Assembly: GCA_022842245.1 (NCBI GenBank)
Contig: JALHPZ010000005.1
Location: 1 to 64,000, forward strand
DNA: 64,000 nucleotides
Reading direction: 5' to 3'
Source of the DNA: Gemmataceae bacterium
GTDB taxonomy: Bacteria; Planctomycetota; Planctomycetia; Gemmatales; Gemmataceae
The notes under the pieces were generated by a model. That model was not told where the DNA came from, searched no databases, and saw nothing but the letters and a program-made list of their open reading frames with translations. A program made the position numbers and the translations under genes. Below, piece by piece: positions 17,451 through 27,352 of the stretch. The first letter of the stretch is position 1. Every line of letters begins with the position of its first letter.

Positions 17451-17630
17451 GGTGGCGACTCCGTGGCGATGAAAGATTCGCGGGATCGGTGCAAACTTAG
17501 AATGGAAATCGCGGAAAGGTGTTGCGCGCGAAGGGAATGCGGCCAGAACGTTCGGAGTTCTGGCCGCAGCGAAAGTGGATTCGCATTTCCGAGTCTCCGG
17601 CCTCAAAATTCGGCCGGGACGAAACGGGGG

Positions 17631-20600
17631 TCACTTTTTCGGGAACCAATCCTGGATCGCCGTCACCGTCATCGCTTTCTCGCGTAGCGCCTTGATGGCG
17701 TCGACCGCCATTGCCGCGCCGGAGAGCGTCGTGATGCAGGTGACCCGGTTCGCAACTGACGCCGCGCGGATCTTGCCCTCGTCGGTCCGACTGCCGTGGC
17801 CGCTCGGCGTGTTGATGATGAGTTGCACCTCGCCGTTCTTCATCTTGTCGAGGATGTTCGGCCGGCCTTCCTGGATCTTCGGCAGTTCGGTCACGTCGAC
17901 ACCGGCATCGCGCAGGACCGTTGCGGTGCCGCGAGTCGCCAACAACTGGAAACCCATGGCGGCGAACCCGCGGGCGATGGGAACGGCGGAATGCTTGTCG
18001 GGCCCGGCGAGACTGATGAAGATCGTGCCCGATGTCGGCAGTTGCGCGTTCGCGGCCATCTGCGCCTTCGCGAACGCCATCGCGTAGTCGGCATCGATCC
18101 CCATCACTTCGCCAGTCGATTTCATCTCAGGACCAAGGATGATGTCCACGCCGGGGAACTTGTTGAATGGGAAGACCGATTCTTTGACCGAGTAATGTTT
18201 CGGCGTCACTTCGGCGGTGAAGCCGAGTTCGCCCAGCGTCTTCCCGGCCATCACCAGCGCCGCGAGGCGCGCGAGCGGCACGCCGATCGCCTTCGACACG
18301 AACGGCACCGTGCGGCTGGCGCGCGGGTTCGCTTCCAGCACGTAGACTTCGGGCGAATTTCCGATCCCCAGAAGTTGGGTTGTCCTGTCAGCGGAGCTTC
18401 CCGCGGACAACCCGGTCACCGCGAACTGGATGTTCATCAGCCCTTTCACGTTGAGCGCCGTCGCCAGTTTCACCGCCTGTCGCTTGATCTCGGCGATCAC
18501 GTCCGCCGGCAGGCTGTAGGGGGGCAGCACGCAGGCTGAATCCCCGCTGTGGATGCCGGCCTCCTCGATGTGCTGCATCACCCCGCCGACAATCGTGGTC
18601 ACGCCGTCGCTGAGGCAATCGACGTCCACCTCCGTCGCGTTCTCCAGGAACTTGTCGATCAGGATCGGCTTGCCCGGCGACACGTCGATCGCCCGGCTCA
18701 TGTAGTCGGTCAGAACCTCGTCGGAGTACACGATCTGCATCGCCCGGCCGCCGAGGACAAAGCTCGGCCGCACGAGCACCGGGTAACCGATCCGCCGCGC
18801 CTGCGTCAGCGCCTGTTGCAGGTCGACCGCCGTGCCGTTCGCCGGCTGCTTCAGCTCGATCTCGTCGATCAGCTTGGCGAAGCGCTTCCGGTCTTCGGCG
18901 ATGTCGATGCTCTCGACGCTCGTGCCGATGATCGGCACGCCGTGGCTTTCCAACGCCTTGGCCAGGTTCAGCGGCGTCTGACCGCCGAACTGCACGATCA
19001 CGCCCTTCGGCTTCATCCGGTCGTAGATGTTCAACACGTCTTCGACGGTGAGCGGTTCGAAGAAGAGGTGGGTCGACGTGTCGAAGTCGGTGCTGACCGT
19101 CTCCGGGTTCGAGTTCACCATGATGACCTCGTACCCCGCTTCGCGGAGCGCAAAGGCCGCCTGGACGCAGCAGTAGTCGAACTCGATCCCCTGTCCGATC
19201 CGGTTCGGCCCGCCGCCGAGGATCATGATCCGGTCCTTGCCGCTGGCGGGGAGGACTTCGTCTTCCAAATTCGGAATTCGGAATGCGGAATTCGGAATGG
19301 AAGGCGCCGAAGAATTTGGGATTTCATTCCGCATTCCGCATTCCGCATTCCGCATTGGAGCGGCTTCGTAGGTCGAATAGTAGTACGGCGTGTAGGCTTC
19401 GAACTCGGCGGCGCAGGTGTCAACGGACTTGAAGGTCGCGACGACGCCCATCGCCTTCCGTTTCGCGCGGATCTCGGAATCGGTACCGCCCCAGAGGTTC
19501 GAAAGCTGCCTGTCCGTGAAGCCGTATTGCTTCGCCTGGAGCATGAGTTCCGGCGTCACGCGGTCGAGCGGGCCGCCGGCCTTCAGCTCGTCCTCGAACA
19601 TCGTCAGGTCCCAGATGTTCTGCAGGAACCAGCGGTCGATCTTCGTGCGAGCGTGGACGTCGTCGATGCTCATGCCCGCCTTGAATGCGTAACGGACGTA
19701 CCAGATCCGCTCCGCATTTGGCATCGTCAGCTTCGCGACGATCTCCTTCTCGCTGGGCGGATTGTCGCCGTCCCAGCGATCGCGCAGATCGCAACCGAGT
19801 CCGAACCGGCCGACCTCCAGACCGCGCAGCGCCTTTTGCAGACTTTCCTTGAAGGTCCGGCCGATCGCCATGGTCTCCCCGACCGATTTCATCTGCGTGG
19901 TCAGCGTCGGGTCGGCTTCGGGGAACTTCTCGAAGGTGAACCGCGGAATCTTGGTGACGACATAGTCGATGGTCGGTTCGAAGCTCGCCGGCGTCGTCTG
20001 TGTAATGTCGTTCTTCAATTCGTCCAGCGTATAGCCCACGGCGAGTTTCGCTGCGATCTTCGCGATCGGAAAACCGGTCGCCTTCGACGCCAGCGCGCTC
20101 GACCGGCTCACCCGCGGGTTCATTTCGATGACGATCATCCGGCCGGTGGCCGGATCGGTGGCGAACTGGATGTTCGAGCCGCCGGTCTCGACGCCGATCT
20201 CGCGGATGATCAGCTTCGCGGCGTCCCGCATCCGCTGGTATTCCTTGTCCGAGAGCGTCTGCGTCGGCGCGACCGTGATGCTGTCGCCGGTGTGGACCCC
20301 CATCGGGTCGAGGTTCTCGATACTGCAGATGATGATGACGTTGTCGGCCTTGTCGCGGATGACTTCGAGTTCGTACTCCTTCCAGCCGATGACGGACTCT
20401 TCGATGAGTACCTCCGTCGTCGGGGAGAGTTCGAGGCCGCGGGAGACGATCGCGTTGTATTCCTCGCGGTTGTAGGCGATGCCGCCGCCGGTGCCGCCCA
20501 TCGTGAAGCTCGGGCGGATGACGCACGGCAGACCGACGTCCTGCCGGGCTTCCTCGGCTTCGGTCATGGTGTGCACGACGCGGCTCTTCGGCACGTCCAG

Positions 20601-21020
20601 GCCGATCTTCAGCATCGCGTCCTTGAACTTCTGCCGGTCCTCCGCCTTGTCGATCACGTCCGCCTTCGCGCCGATCATCTCCACGCCGTGCTTCCGTAGC
20701 ACGCCGTGCTTCCACAGGTCCATCGCCGTGTTCAGCGCCGTCTGCCCGCCAAGTGTCGGCAGCAGCACGTCCGGCTTTTCCTTCTCGATGATCTTCTCGA
20801 CGACCGTCCAGTGGATCGGCTCGATGTAGACCCGGTGCGCCGTCTCCGGGTCGGTCATGATCGTGGCCGGGTTGGAGTTCACGAGGACGACCTCGTATCC
20901 CTCCTCGCGCAGCGCCTTGCATGCCTGGGTGCCGGAATAATCAAATTCGCAGGCTTGACCGATGATGATGGGGCCGGAACCGATGAGCAGGATCTTCTTG
21001 ATGTCGGTGCGTTTGGGCAT
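17631..21020 (-). CDS. carB: Carbamoyl-phosphate synthase large subunit with two palindrome-derived inserts
   Basis: The large subunit makes carbamoyl phosphate from glutamine-derived ammonia, bicarbonate and two ATP, for arginine and pyrimidine synthesis; the small subunit carA is not in this window. The start [20 protein letters not shown] and both ATP-grasp halves are intact (second half [20 protein letters not shown]), as is the C-terminal MGS-like domain ([12 protein letters not shown]). At 1129 residues it is about 50 longer than usual. The excess is two inserts: residues about 555-585, at the boundary between the halves ([15 protein letters not shown] and [10 protein letters not shown]), and residues about 868-888 ([17 protein letters not shown]). 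Both come from palindromic DNA and keep the frame. The ATG at 21020 is the canonical start. A weak 6-bp hairpin follows the stop. Confidence 0.96.
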   Translation of the reverse strand: MPKRTDIKKILLIGSGPIIIGQACEFDYSGTQACKALREEGYEVVLVNSNPATIMTDPETAHRVYIEPIHWTVVEKIIEKEKPDVLLPTLGGQTALNTAMDLWKHGVLRKHGVEMIGAKADVIDKAEDRQKFKDAMLKIGLDVPKSRVVHTMTEAEEARQDVGLPCVIRPSFTMGGTGGGIAYNREEYNAIVSRGLELSPTTEVLIEESVIGWKEYELEVIRDKADNVIIICSIENLDPMGVHTGDSITVAPTQTLSDKEYQRMRDAAKLIIREIGVETGGSNIQFATDPATGRMIVIEMNPRVSRSSALASKATGFPIAKIAAKLAVGYTLDELKNDITQTTPASFEPTIDYVVTKIPRFTFEKFPEADPTLTTQMKSVGETMAIGRTFKESLQKALRGLEVGRFGLGCDLRDRWDGDNPPSEKEIVAKLTMPNAERIWYVRYAFKAGMSIDDVHARTKIDRWFLQNIWDLTMFEDELKAGGPLDRVTPELMLQAKQYGFTDRQLSNLWGGTDSEIRAKRKAMGVVATFKSVDTCAAEFEAYTPYYYSTYEAAPMRNAECGMRNEIPNSSAPSIPNSAFRIPNLEDEVLPASGKDRIMILGGGPNRIGQGIEFDYCCVQAAFALREAGYEVIMVNSNPETVSTDFDTSTHLFFEPLTVEDVLNIYDRMKPKGVIVQFGGQTPLNLAKALESHGVPIIGTSVESIDIAEDRKRFAKLIDEIELKQPANGTAVDLQQALTQARRIGYPVLVRPSFVLGGRAMQIVYSDEVLTDYMSRAIDVSPGKPILIDKFLENATEVDVDCLSDGVTTIVGGVMQHIEEAGIHSGDSACVLPPYSLPADVIAEIKRQAVKLATALNVKGLMNIQFAVTGLSAGSSADRTTQLLGIGNSPEVYVLEANPRASRTVPFVSKAIGVPLARLAALVMAGKTLGELGFTAEVTPKHYSVKESVFPFNKFPGVDIILGPEMKSTGEVMGIDADYAMAFAKAQMAANAQLPTSGTIFISLAGPDKHSAVPIARGFAAMGFQLLATRGTATVLRDAGVDVTELPKIQEGRPNILDKMKNGEVQLIINTPSGHGSRTDEGKIRAASVANRVTCITTLSGAAMAVDAIKALREKAMTVTAIQDWFPKK
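18377..18413. repeat. Palindromic insert inside carB (second ATP-grasp half)
   Basis: A 9-bp outer stem (18377-18385 with 18405-18413) and an inner 4-bp stem (18391-18394 with 18401-18404) enclose the loop AGCTTC. The element lies in the coding sequence between MNIQFAV and [14 protein letters not shown], where relatives have only a few residues, and it contributes about 20 extra residues without breaking the frame. Confidence 0.75.
19267..19357. repeat. GGAAT-type inverted repeat inside carB (between the two halves)
   Basis: About 30 bases of GGAATTCGGAATGCGGAATT-type units on the left and ATTCCGCATTCCGCATT-type units on the right form an imperfect inverted repeat of 91 bases. It is translated as about 30 residues exactly between the oligomerisation domain of the first half and the start of the second half. 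It is the same family as 15486-15597 and 28552-28583. Confidence 0.85.
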
Positions 21021-21165
21021 TGCCGTGGTGTGGGAGTCGGGGTGCGTAAGCCTCGCGGCGCAAACTCCAATCAAAATATGGAAGCGGCACCCGCCCTCAA
21101 GGGCGCGGCGGCGCATTGCGCCGATTCTCGTTGGTTCAGCCCCCGTACGGCGGTATCCTGCTCGA

Positions 21166-21705
21166 ATGGCCGAGATTTCGCGACTGATCGACGCGGCGGC
21201 GGCCGGGGATCGCCGCGCAGCCGGGGAACTCCTCCCGCTCGTCTACGACGAACTCCGGGCAATCGCAGCAGCACGCATGGCGCAAGAACGCCCCGGCCAG
21301 ACACTCGACGCCACCGCCCTCGTCCACGAGGCCTACCTGCGGTTGATCGGCGATCAAGCCTTCGCGAATCGGGGCCACTTCTTCGCCGCCGCCGCCGAGG
21401 CGATGCGGCGCATCCTCGTGGATGCCGCGCGACGAAAGAAACGGGAGCGCCACGGCGGCGGCCGCGAACGGGTCGATCTGCCCGACGTGCCGGCCCGTGA
21501 TCCGGACGAACGGTTGCTGGCGCTCGACGAGGCTTTGACGCGGCTGGCGAACGAAGATGAACTGGCCGCGAAGGTTGTCGAGCTACGGCAGTTCGCCGGG
21601 CAGGGGCACGAGGCCATCGCGGAAACGTTGGGGATTACGGTCTATCTCGCCCGACAGAAGTGGACCTACGCCCGCGCCTGGCTGCGGGATGCGATGACTT
21701 CTTAG
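21166..21705 (+). CDS. ECF-type RNA polymerase sigma factor
   Basis: A 179-residue sigma factor of the planctomycete ECF group, similar to TIGR02999/ECF sigma-70-like families. Region 2 is [20 protein letters not shown] through [19 protein letters not shown] (about residues 22-64). Region 4 is the C-terminal helix-turn-helix [20 protein letters not shown] (about residues 149-168), which would recognise the -35 element. There is no anti-sigma gene beside it; instead a receptor-type Ser/Thr kinase starts 64 bases downstream. This pairing is common in planctomycetes and suggests that phosphorylation controls sigma activity (inference). It is divergent from carB. The ATG at 21166 gives a normal family N-terminus. 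Confidence 0.93.
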   Translation: MAEISRLIDAAAAGDRRAAGELLPLVYDELRAIAAARMAQERPGQTLDATALVHEAYLRLIGDQAFANRGHFFAAAAEAMRRILVDAARRKKRERHGGGRERVDLPDVPARDPDERLLALDEALTRLANEDELAAKVVELRQFAGQGHEAIAETLGITVYLARQKWTYARAWLRDAMTS

Positions 21706-21769
21706 TTTTTTTCGACAGCATCGCGGCCGGACGTCGCATGAGAGGGTGAACCGTGCCGGAGGTCGTGCC

Positions 21770-24700
21770 GTGTCCGCCAAACCGAATCCCGCCGAAGCCA
21801 TCTTTCTCGCTGCCGCCGACATCGCCGACCCGGCAGGGCGCGCTGCCCTGCTGGACGAGCGCTGCGCCGGCGATGCCGAACTGCGCCGGCGCATAGAACT
21901 ACTGCTGAAGGCGCACGATGCCCCGGACAGCCTGCTGGATCAACCGGTGCCGACGGCGGAGGAAATGCCGACGCGTGCCATGCCAGTGGAACAATCCGAC
22001 TCGACGCAAGCTTACGGTCGCACTGTCGAGGATGATGAGGAACTGGACGCACTGGCGTTCCTCGCGCCGCCGGGCCGCCCGGATTCGCTCGGCCGGATCG
22101 GGCAATACGACGTGCTCGAAGTCCTCGGCAAAGGAGCCTTCGGCATCGTCTTCCGGGCCTTCGACGATAAACTCCAACGCGTCGTGGCGGTGAAGGTGCT
22201 GGCTCCGTCGCTGGCCACCACATCGCCGGCGCGGAAGCGCTTCCTCCGCGAGGCGCGCTCGTCGGCCGCCATCCGGCACGAGAACGTCGTGCAGGTCCAC
22301 GACGTTCACGAGCAACCGCTGCCGCACCTCGTCATGGAGTTCATCCCCGGCGAGACATTGCAACAACGCCTCGACCGCACCGGCCCGCTGGACGCGGCGG
22401 AGGTGGTGCGGATCGGCCGGCAGATCGCCGAGGGGTTGGCGGCCGCGCACGCCACGGGCCTCATTCACCGCGACATCAAGCCGAGCAACATCCTCGTCGA
22501 TTCCGGCCCGGCGGCGACGGTGAAGATCACCGACTTCGGCCTCGCCCGCGCCGCCGACGACGCGAGCCTGACGCGCAGCGGCGTCGTGGCCGGAACGCCG
22601 ATGTACATGGCCCCGGAGCAGGCAAAGGGCGAGGCGCTCGACCACCGGGCCGATCTCTTCAGCCTCGGCAGCGTGATGTACGTGATGGCGACGGGCCGCC
22701 CGCCGTTCCGGGCGAGTTCGACGTTCGCCGTGCTGAAGCGCGTGGCCGAGGACGCCCCGCGGCCGATGCGCGAGATCATCCCGGAAGTGCCAGAGTGGCT
22801 CGCCCGCATCGTGGAGAAGCTGCACGCGAAGGACGCGGACGAGCGATTCCAAAGCGCTCGGGAGGTGTCGGATGTGCTGGCCGATTGCGAGGCGCAGCTC
22901 AAAGCGAGTTCCAAGCTGATGGACTACTCGCGCATCCCGAATTCGGAGATTCGTCGTTCAGCTCGGATCGGCCGCAAGTGGAAATGGGTGGCCGTAGCGG
23001 TTATTGCGGTCGTGTTGGTTTCAGTCGCGGCCGCGCGGCTCATCCCGTCGGTGTCGCGCTTCATCGACAATCGAGCGGAGCTGGCATTCGATCTCTCGGA
23101 CCCGGATTTTGAACGGGCGATCGTCTATTCCGGAGAGGACGTGGTCGCCGATGTGGATCTTCGCACGCCGGCGACTATCCCACTGGTGCCAGGGTCCTTC
23201 AAGCTGGAAGTACGGATTCGAGAGAATCGCGATCTGCAAGAGTGGCAATACAACCGGTACGGACTCAATCACGGTTCCTCCGCGGAACCGCTCTTGAACA
23301 GCAACACGACGTATCGGCTCGATGTCGTCCGCGGCGAGCGCGTCGTGTACACCGCGAAACTAAAGCCGCCAGTTCCGGTCGTGGCCTCCGACGGTTGGGT
23401 GTCGCTCTTTAATGGAAAGGACCTGAATAACTGGGAACAGTTTCCGGCGGATGGATGGAAAATCGAGAATGGACTGCTGGTTAGCAACGGTATCTCCTCC
23501 AGCATCAGTTGTCGCAAACCTCTGTTCGGCGACGGCATTTGCCGCCTGGAATACAAGCTTGTGGGGAAGGCCACGGGCAGTTTTAATCTTCGATCGTGGA
23601 AATCCAAGCGGGGGGGTGCCGTCTTCCTGGGCATCGGCAACAAAGGGGAGAAAACGGGTGACATCACCACGTGGGACCAGCAATCCGGAACGCGAATAAT
23701 CGCCCAGGCCAATGCGGATGTGCATCGTGGCGACGAGTGGCAGGTCGCCGAGGCGATGCTGCGCGGCAACGAAATGATCGTGAAGATCGACGGTGTGGAG
23801 ACGGCACGGCACACGTTTGCGGACATTCCCGCGCGAGGCAACGTGGGCCTCCATGCGACCGCCGGTGTGAAAATGTACGTTCGCAAGCTCGAGATCAAGG
23901 AACTGCCTGCCGAAGAGCCGGGCTGGTCGCCGCTCTTCAACGGGAAGGACCTGACGGGCTGGAAGACGCATCCGGAGCAACCGGGCGGCTGGACCGTCGA
24001 AAATGGCGTCCTCGTCGGACGTAAACCGTCCGGCTATTTGTTCAGCGAGCGTGGTGACTACGGAGACTTTCACCTGCGGGCAGAGGTCAAAATCAATGCT
24101 GCAGGCAACAGTGGACTGGGTTTCCGCAGTGAATATGGCTTCAATTTCGACATCCGTCAGAAAGGTGGTAACGGCTTCTGTCCCATCGGCTATGAGACCG
24201 AACTGGCCGTGAAGGGCGCAGCCGGCACGACTTTCCCCACCGGCTCCGTGTACCGCAATCCGCGGGTCTGGGACCCCAAAGCCGGAAGCGTTCGTCCGAA
24301 GAGCGACGAAGTCAAGGCCGATCAGTGGATCACGCTCGAAGTCATCGCGCGCGGCGATCGGTTTACGATCCTGGTCGATGGAAAAACCGTAGTTGATTTT
24401 ACCGACCCGACCCCCATTGCCCGGGCCGGGCATTTGAACCTTCAAGTGCTGACACCCACCACGGTCGTGCAGTTCCGCAAGATCGAGATCAAGGAACTGC
24501 CGGTCGCAACCGCCCAACCCGTGCCGGACCCGGAGATCGTGAAGGCGCTCGAAGCCAAACTCGCCGCCGCCGAAACCGCGCTGGCGAAGGCCGAGGCCCG
24601 GTTTCGGGCCGCCGCGGCGCCGAAGACGGAGGTGCTCGCTCACGAACTCGCGGTCATCGACGTGAAGATCGAACTGGCCGATGAGCAGAAGCGTTACGCG

Positions 24701-24883
24701 GATATGGTGAAACTAGCCGAGCAAGCGGTGACGAAGCACGGCGACCAGCGCGACATGCTGGCGGTATTGGTCAAGCTCGGACGGATACCTTCGAGCGATC
24801 TGAATCGCGCCGACGCGGCGATCGCCGACGCCAAGCTCCGCCTGGCCAAGGCGAAGAAGAAACTATCGGAGGCTAAGCCTTGA
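21770..24883 (+). CDS. Transmembrane Ser/Thr protein kinase with two DUF1080 domains
   Basis: A 1037-residue membrane kinase. A short N-terminal helical region (AGDAELRRRIELLLKAHD) precedes a Hanks-type kinase domain at about residues 112-380: Gly-rich loop LGKGAFGIVFRAF, catalytic lysine in VVAVKVL, HRDIKPSNIL, DFGLARA, GTPMYMAPEQ. A single membrane helix near residues 404-424 (VAVAVIAVVLVSVAAARL) leads outside. Two DUF1080 (3-keto-disaccharide hydrolase/LamG-like) domains begin at about residues 542 (WVSLFNGKDLNNWEQF) and 719 (WSPLFNGKDLTGWKTH). The C-terminus (about 925-1037) is a helical coiled-coil-like segment. I chose GTG at 21770, which has GGAGG seven bases upstream. The extracellular domains probably sense or bind a glycan (inference). 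Its stop overlaps the next gene's TTG start by three bases. Confidence 0.9.
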   Translation: MSAKPNPAEAIFLAAADIADPAGRAALLDERCAGDAELRRRIELLLKAHDAPDSLLDQPVPTAEEMPTRAMPVEQSDSTQAYGRTVEDDEELDALAFLAPPGRPDSLGRIGQYDVLEVLGKGAFGIVFRAFDDKLQRVVAVKVLAPSLATTSPARKRFLREARSSAAIRHENVVQVHDVHEQPLPHLVMEFIPGETLQQRLDRTGPLDAAEVVRIGRQIAEGLAAAHATGLIHRDIKPSNILVDSGPAATVKITDFGLARAADDASLTRSGVVAGTPMYMAPEQAKGEALDHRADLFSLGSVMYVMATGRPPFRASSTFAVLKRVAEDAPRPMREIIPEVPEWLARIVEKLHAKDADERFQSAREVSDVLADCEAQLKASSKLMDYSRIPNSEIRRSARIGRKWKWVAVAVIAVVLVSVAAARLIPSVSRFIDNRAELAFDLSDPDFERAIVYSGEDVVADVDLRTPATIPLVPGSFKLEVRIRENRDLQEWQYNRYGLNHGSSAEPLLNSNTTYRLDVVRGERVVYTAKLKPPVPVVASDGWVSLFNGKDLNNWEQFPADGWKIENGLLVSNGISSSISCRKPLFGDGICRLEYKLVGKATGSFNLRSWKSKRGGAVFLGIGNKGEKTGDITTWDQQSGTRIIAQANADVHRGDEWQVAEAMLRGNEMIVKIDGVETARHTFADIPARGNVGLHATAGVKMYVRKLEIKELPAEEPGWSPLFNGKDLTGWKTHPEQPGGWTVENGVLVGRKPSGYLFSERGDYGDFHLRAEVKINAAGNSGLGFRSEYGFNFDIRQKGGNGFCPIGYETELAVKGAAGTTFPTGSVYRNPRVWDPKAGSVRPKSDEVKADQWITLEVIARGDRFTILVDGKTVVDFTDPTPIARAGHLNLQVLTPTTVVQFRKIEIKELPVATAQPVPDPEIVKALEAKLAAAETALAKAEARFRAAAAPKTEVLAHELAVIDVKIELADEQKRYADMVKLAEQAVTKHGDQRDMLAVLVKLGRIPSSDLNRADAAIADAKLRLAKAKKKLSEAKP

Positions 24884-25911
24884 TCGCGCGGATCGCGGTT
24901 TCCCTCGTAGTGGGTTTGTGCCTTGCGGCAGGCTGCACGAAGCCTTCGGAGCGCGTCGTCGTCTATTGCGCCCAAGACAAGGAGTTCGCGGAGGGCGTCT
25001 TCGCCGACTTTCACATCGAGTCGAAACTCGCCGTCGCGCCGAAGTTCGATACGGAGGCGAACAAGTCGGTCGGCATCGCAGTGGAACTGGAAGCCGAGTC
25101 GGCGCGGCCGCGGGCGGATGTCCACTGGAACAACGAGATCCTTGCGACGATTCGCCTCGCACGCAAGGGGATTTACGAACCGTACGCTTCGCCGGCGGCC
25201 GCGTCGTTCCCCGACTGGACGAAGGCGAAGGACAAGACCTGGCAGGCGTTCGCGAGCCGGGCTCGCGTATTGATCGTGAACACGAATCTCGTTCCCGAAG
25301 CCGAACGGCCGAAGTCGCTACTGGACCTGACGAACCCGAAGTGGAAGGGCAAAGTGGCGATGGCGAAACCGCTCTTCGGCACGACGGCGACGCAGGCGGC
25401 CTGCCTCTTCGAAGTCCTCGGCCCGGACGTGGCGAAGCGGTACTTCCGCGATCTGAAGTCGAACGACGTGCAGATCCTGGCGGGGAACAAGCAGTCTGCC
25501 GTGCAGGTGGCCGAAGGCCGCTATGCGATCGGCCTCACCGACACCGACGACGCGCTGATTGAGTTGTACGCCGGCAAGCCGGTGGCGATCATCTTCCCGG
25601 ACCGCGACGGGCACAAGGATCACCCCCGTCTGGGCGTGTTGTACATTCCGAACACGCTCGCCGTGGTGAAGGGGGCGCCGAACCCCGACGGCGCGAAACG
25701 GATGATCGACTACCTGTTGCGAGCCGAGACCGAAGCGAAGCTGGCCGAGGGGGGCGGCTTCCAGATTCCGCTCAATCCAAAGGTGGTCGCGAAACTGCCG
25801 GCGTCGCTGCTCGTGCCGGGCCAGGTCAAGACGATGGCGGTCGATTTCGAGAAGGCCGCCGACCTGTGGGACGAGGTTCAGGCTTTCTTGCGGGACGAGT
25901 TCGCACGGTGA
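24880..25911 (+). CDS. Iron(III)-type ABC transporter substrate-binding lipoprotein
   Basis: A 343-residue periplasmic-binding protein of the FutA/AfuA type, which captures ferric iron or similar ligands for an ABC importer. The lipoprotein signal ends in LAAGC (MIARIAVSLVVGLCLAAGC). Family landmarks are VVVYCAQDKEFAEGVFADF at the start of the mature domain, DLTNPKWKGKVAMAKPLFGT and GLTDTDDALIELYAGKP. The start is TTG at 24880, overlapping the kinase stop in TTGA, with GGAGG seven bases upstream, so translation is coupled. No permease or ATPase gene lies in this window, so the importer must be elsewhere or this protein may serve as a sensor beside the kinase (inference). Confidence 0.88.
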   Translation: MIARIAVSLVVGLCLAAGCTKPSERVVVYCAQDKEFAEGVFADFHIESKLAVAPKFDTEANKSVGIAVELEAESARPRADVHWNNEILATIRLARKGIYEPYASPAAASFPDWTKAKDKTWQAFASRARVLIVNTNLVPEAERPKSLLDLTNPKWKGKVAMAKPLFGTTATQAACLFEVLGPDVAKRYFRDLKSNDVQILAGNKQSAVQVAEGRYAIGLTDTDDALIELYAGKPVAIIFPDRDGHKDHPRLGVLYIPNTLAVVKGAPNPDGAKRMIDYLLRAETEAKLAEGGGFQIPLNPKVVAKLPASLLVPGQVKTMAVDFEKAADLWDEVQAFLRDEFAR

Positions 25912-25939
25912 CCGTATTGGTACGGCAGGAGGAAATCCA

Positions 25940-27316
25940 ATGCGTACGATCCTGCTGCTGCTCGTTCTGACTTTGTCCGCCCGCGCCGGCGACCTCACTG
26001 CGGGCGCCGCGCAGGTGGACATCACGCCGCCGGTCGGCTGCCCCATGGCCGGGTACTACTCCCTCCGCGGTGCCGAGGGGACGCACGATCCGCTGATGGC
26101 CAAGGCGCTTGTCTTCGAGAAGGACGGCACGCGCGTGGCCCTCGTGGCGCTCGATCTCATCGGCACCACCTTCGGCATGGTCGAGGAATCGCGCAAAGCG
26201 ATCGAAGCGGCCACGGGCATCCCCGGCAAGCATGTCATGATCTCGGCGACGCACTCGCACACCGGGCCGGTGCTCTCGGACGGCAAGCCGCGGAACGCCG
26301 TATACGGCGGGGCGCACAAGCTCGCCGTGGAGTTCATGGCCGGGCTGCCGGCGAAGATCGCGGAAGCGGTGAAGAAGGCCGACGCGGCGCGCAAGCCGGC
26401 CGCGATCAAGCATGCCATCGGGAAGGAAGAGAACCTCGCGTTCAACCGGCGCTTCCACATGGTTGACGGCAGCGTTGGGTGGAACGCGGGCAAGAAGAAC
26501 CCGAAGATCGTGCGCCCCGCCGGGCCGGTCGACCCGGCCGTGCCCGTCGTCGTCGTCGAGTCGCCCGACGGCAAGCCGCTCGCGGTCTATTCGAACTACG
26601 CGATGCACCTCGACACGGTCGGCGGCATGTATTATTCGGCCGACTACCCGCACTTAGTCGCCGACGCGCTGGCGAAGGCGAAGGGCGACGGCCTCGTGTC
26701 GCTCTTCACGATCGGCACGGCCGGGGACATCAACCACATCAACGTGAACTCGGCCGCGCCACAGAAGGGCCACACGGAGGCGGCCCGCATCGGCACGCGG
26801 CTCGCCGGCGAGATCCTGCGGACGTGGGATAAACTCGAACCGGCGGCCGTGGATGCCATCCGCGTGTCGCACGAATCGATCGATCTGCCGCTCGCGCCCG
26901 TGACCGATACCGAAGCCTCGGCGGCGAAACAAATCTTCGAGCTGGTGCAAAAAGAGACGAAGCCCGCGCCGAAGTTTCTCGACCAGGTGCAGGCGTTCAA
27001 GGCGCTCGACGTGCTGAACCGGCTCGGCAAACCGCTCACCGTGGAAGTGCAAGTCATCTCGCTCGGCCAGGATGTCGCGTTCGTCAGCCTGCCGGGCGAG
27101 GTCTTCGTGCAGCTTGGCCTCGACATCAAGGCCGGCTCGCCGTTCAAGAACACGATCATCGCCGAACTGGCGAACGGTGCCATCGGGTATATCCCGAATC
27201 GCGTGGCGTATCCGCAAGGAAACTACGAAGTCGTCTCCGCCCGTTGCGGCATCGGCAGCGGAGAACTGCTTGTTGATTCGGCCCTGAAGCAACTCCGCAC
27301 GCAGTTCAAGAAGTGA
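25940..27316 (+). CDS. Exported neutral/alkaline ceramidase-like hydrolase
   Basis: A 458-residue exported protein (signal peptide MRTILLLLVLTLSARAGD) with the neutral/alkaline non-lysosomal ceramidase N-terminal domain. The opening AAQVDITPPVGCPMAGYYS and the zinc-site segment MISATHSHTGPVLSDGK (about residues 105-121) fit the family. Later blocks are LFTIGTAGDINHINVN and FVSLPGEVFVQLGLDIKAG. It is shorter than full ceramidases (about 650-700 residues) and lacks their C-terminal immunoglobulin-like domain, as is typical of the large planctomycete group annotated only by this domain. Substrate is unknown. AGGAGG lies six bases before the ATG. It follows the iron-binding lipoprotein by 28 bases in the same direction. 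Confidence 0.88.
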   Translation: MRTILLLLVLTLSARAGDLTAGAAQVDITPPVGCPMAGYYSLRGAEGTHDPLMAKALVFEKDGTRVALVALDLIGTTFGMVEESRKAIEAATGIPGKHVMISATHSHTGPVLSDGKPRNAVYGGAHKLAVEFMAGLPAKIAEAVKKADAARKPAAIKHAIGKEENLAFNRRFHMVDGSVGWNAGKKNPKIVRPAGPVDPAVPVVVVESPDGKPLAVYSNYAMHLDTVGGMYYSADYPHLVADALAKAKGDGLVSLFTIGTAGDINHINVNSAAPQKGHTEAARIGTRLAGEILRTWDKLEPAAVDAIRVSHESIDLPLAPVTDTEASAAKQIFELVQKETKPAPKFLDQVQAFKALDVLNRLGKPLTVEVQVISLGQDVAFVSLPGEVFVQLGLDIKAGSPFKNTIIAELANGAIGYIPNRVAYPQGNYEVVSARCGIGSGELLVDSALKQLRTQFKK

Positions 27317-27352
27317 TCGGAACTTCCATCGACGATCCGTGCGGATTGAGAA

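Noticed and set aside
17597-17617. Six-base hairpin CCGGCC...GGCCGG after the carB stop
   Set aside because: It is too short and without a T tract. Such stems are frequent in DNA with this GC content.
18549-20699. A 716-codon open frame on the plus strand opposite carB
   Set aside because: It is an antisense shadow of carB in GC-rich DNA. The protein is arginine/histidine/aspartate-rich without domains, and carB on the other strand is beyond doubt.
22930-22960. RIPNSEIRRSA in the kinase, resembling the peptide from the GGAAT repeat family
   Set aside because: Only a single short ATTCCG-like unit is present and no second arm or tandem copy, so chance similarity is as likely as a decayed element.
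24880-25911. A complete iron ABC transport operon
   Set aside because: Only the binding protein is present; the next gene is ceramidase-like and the previous one a kinase, so no permease or ATPase is annotated.
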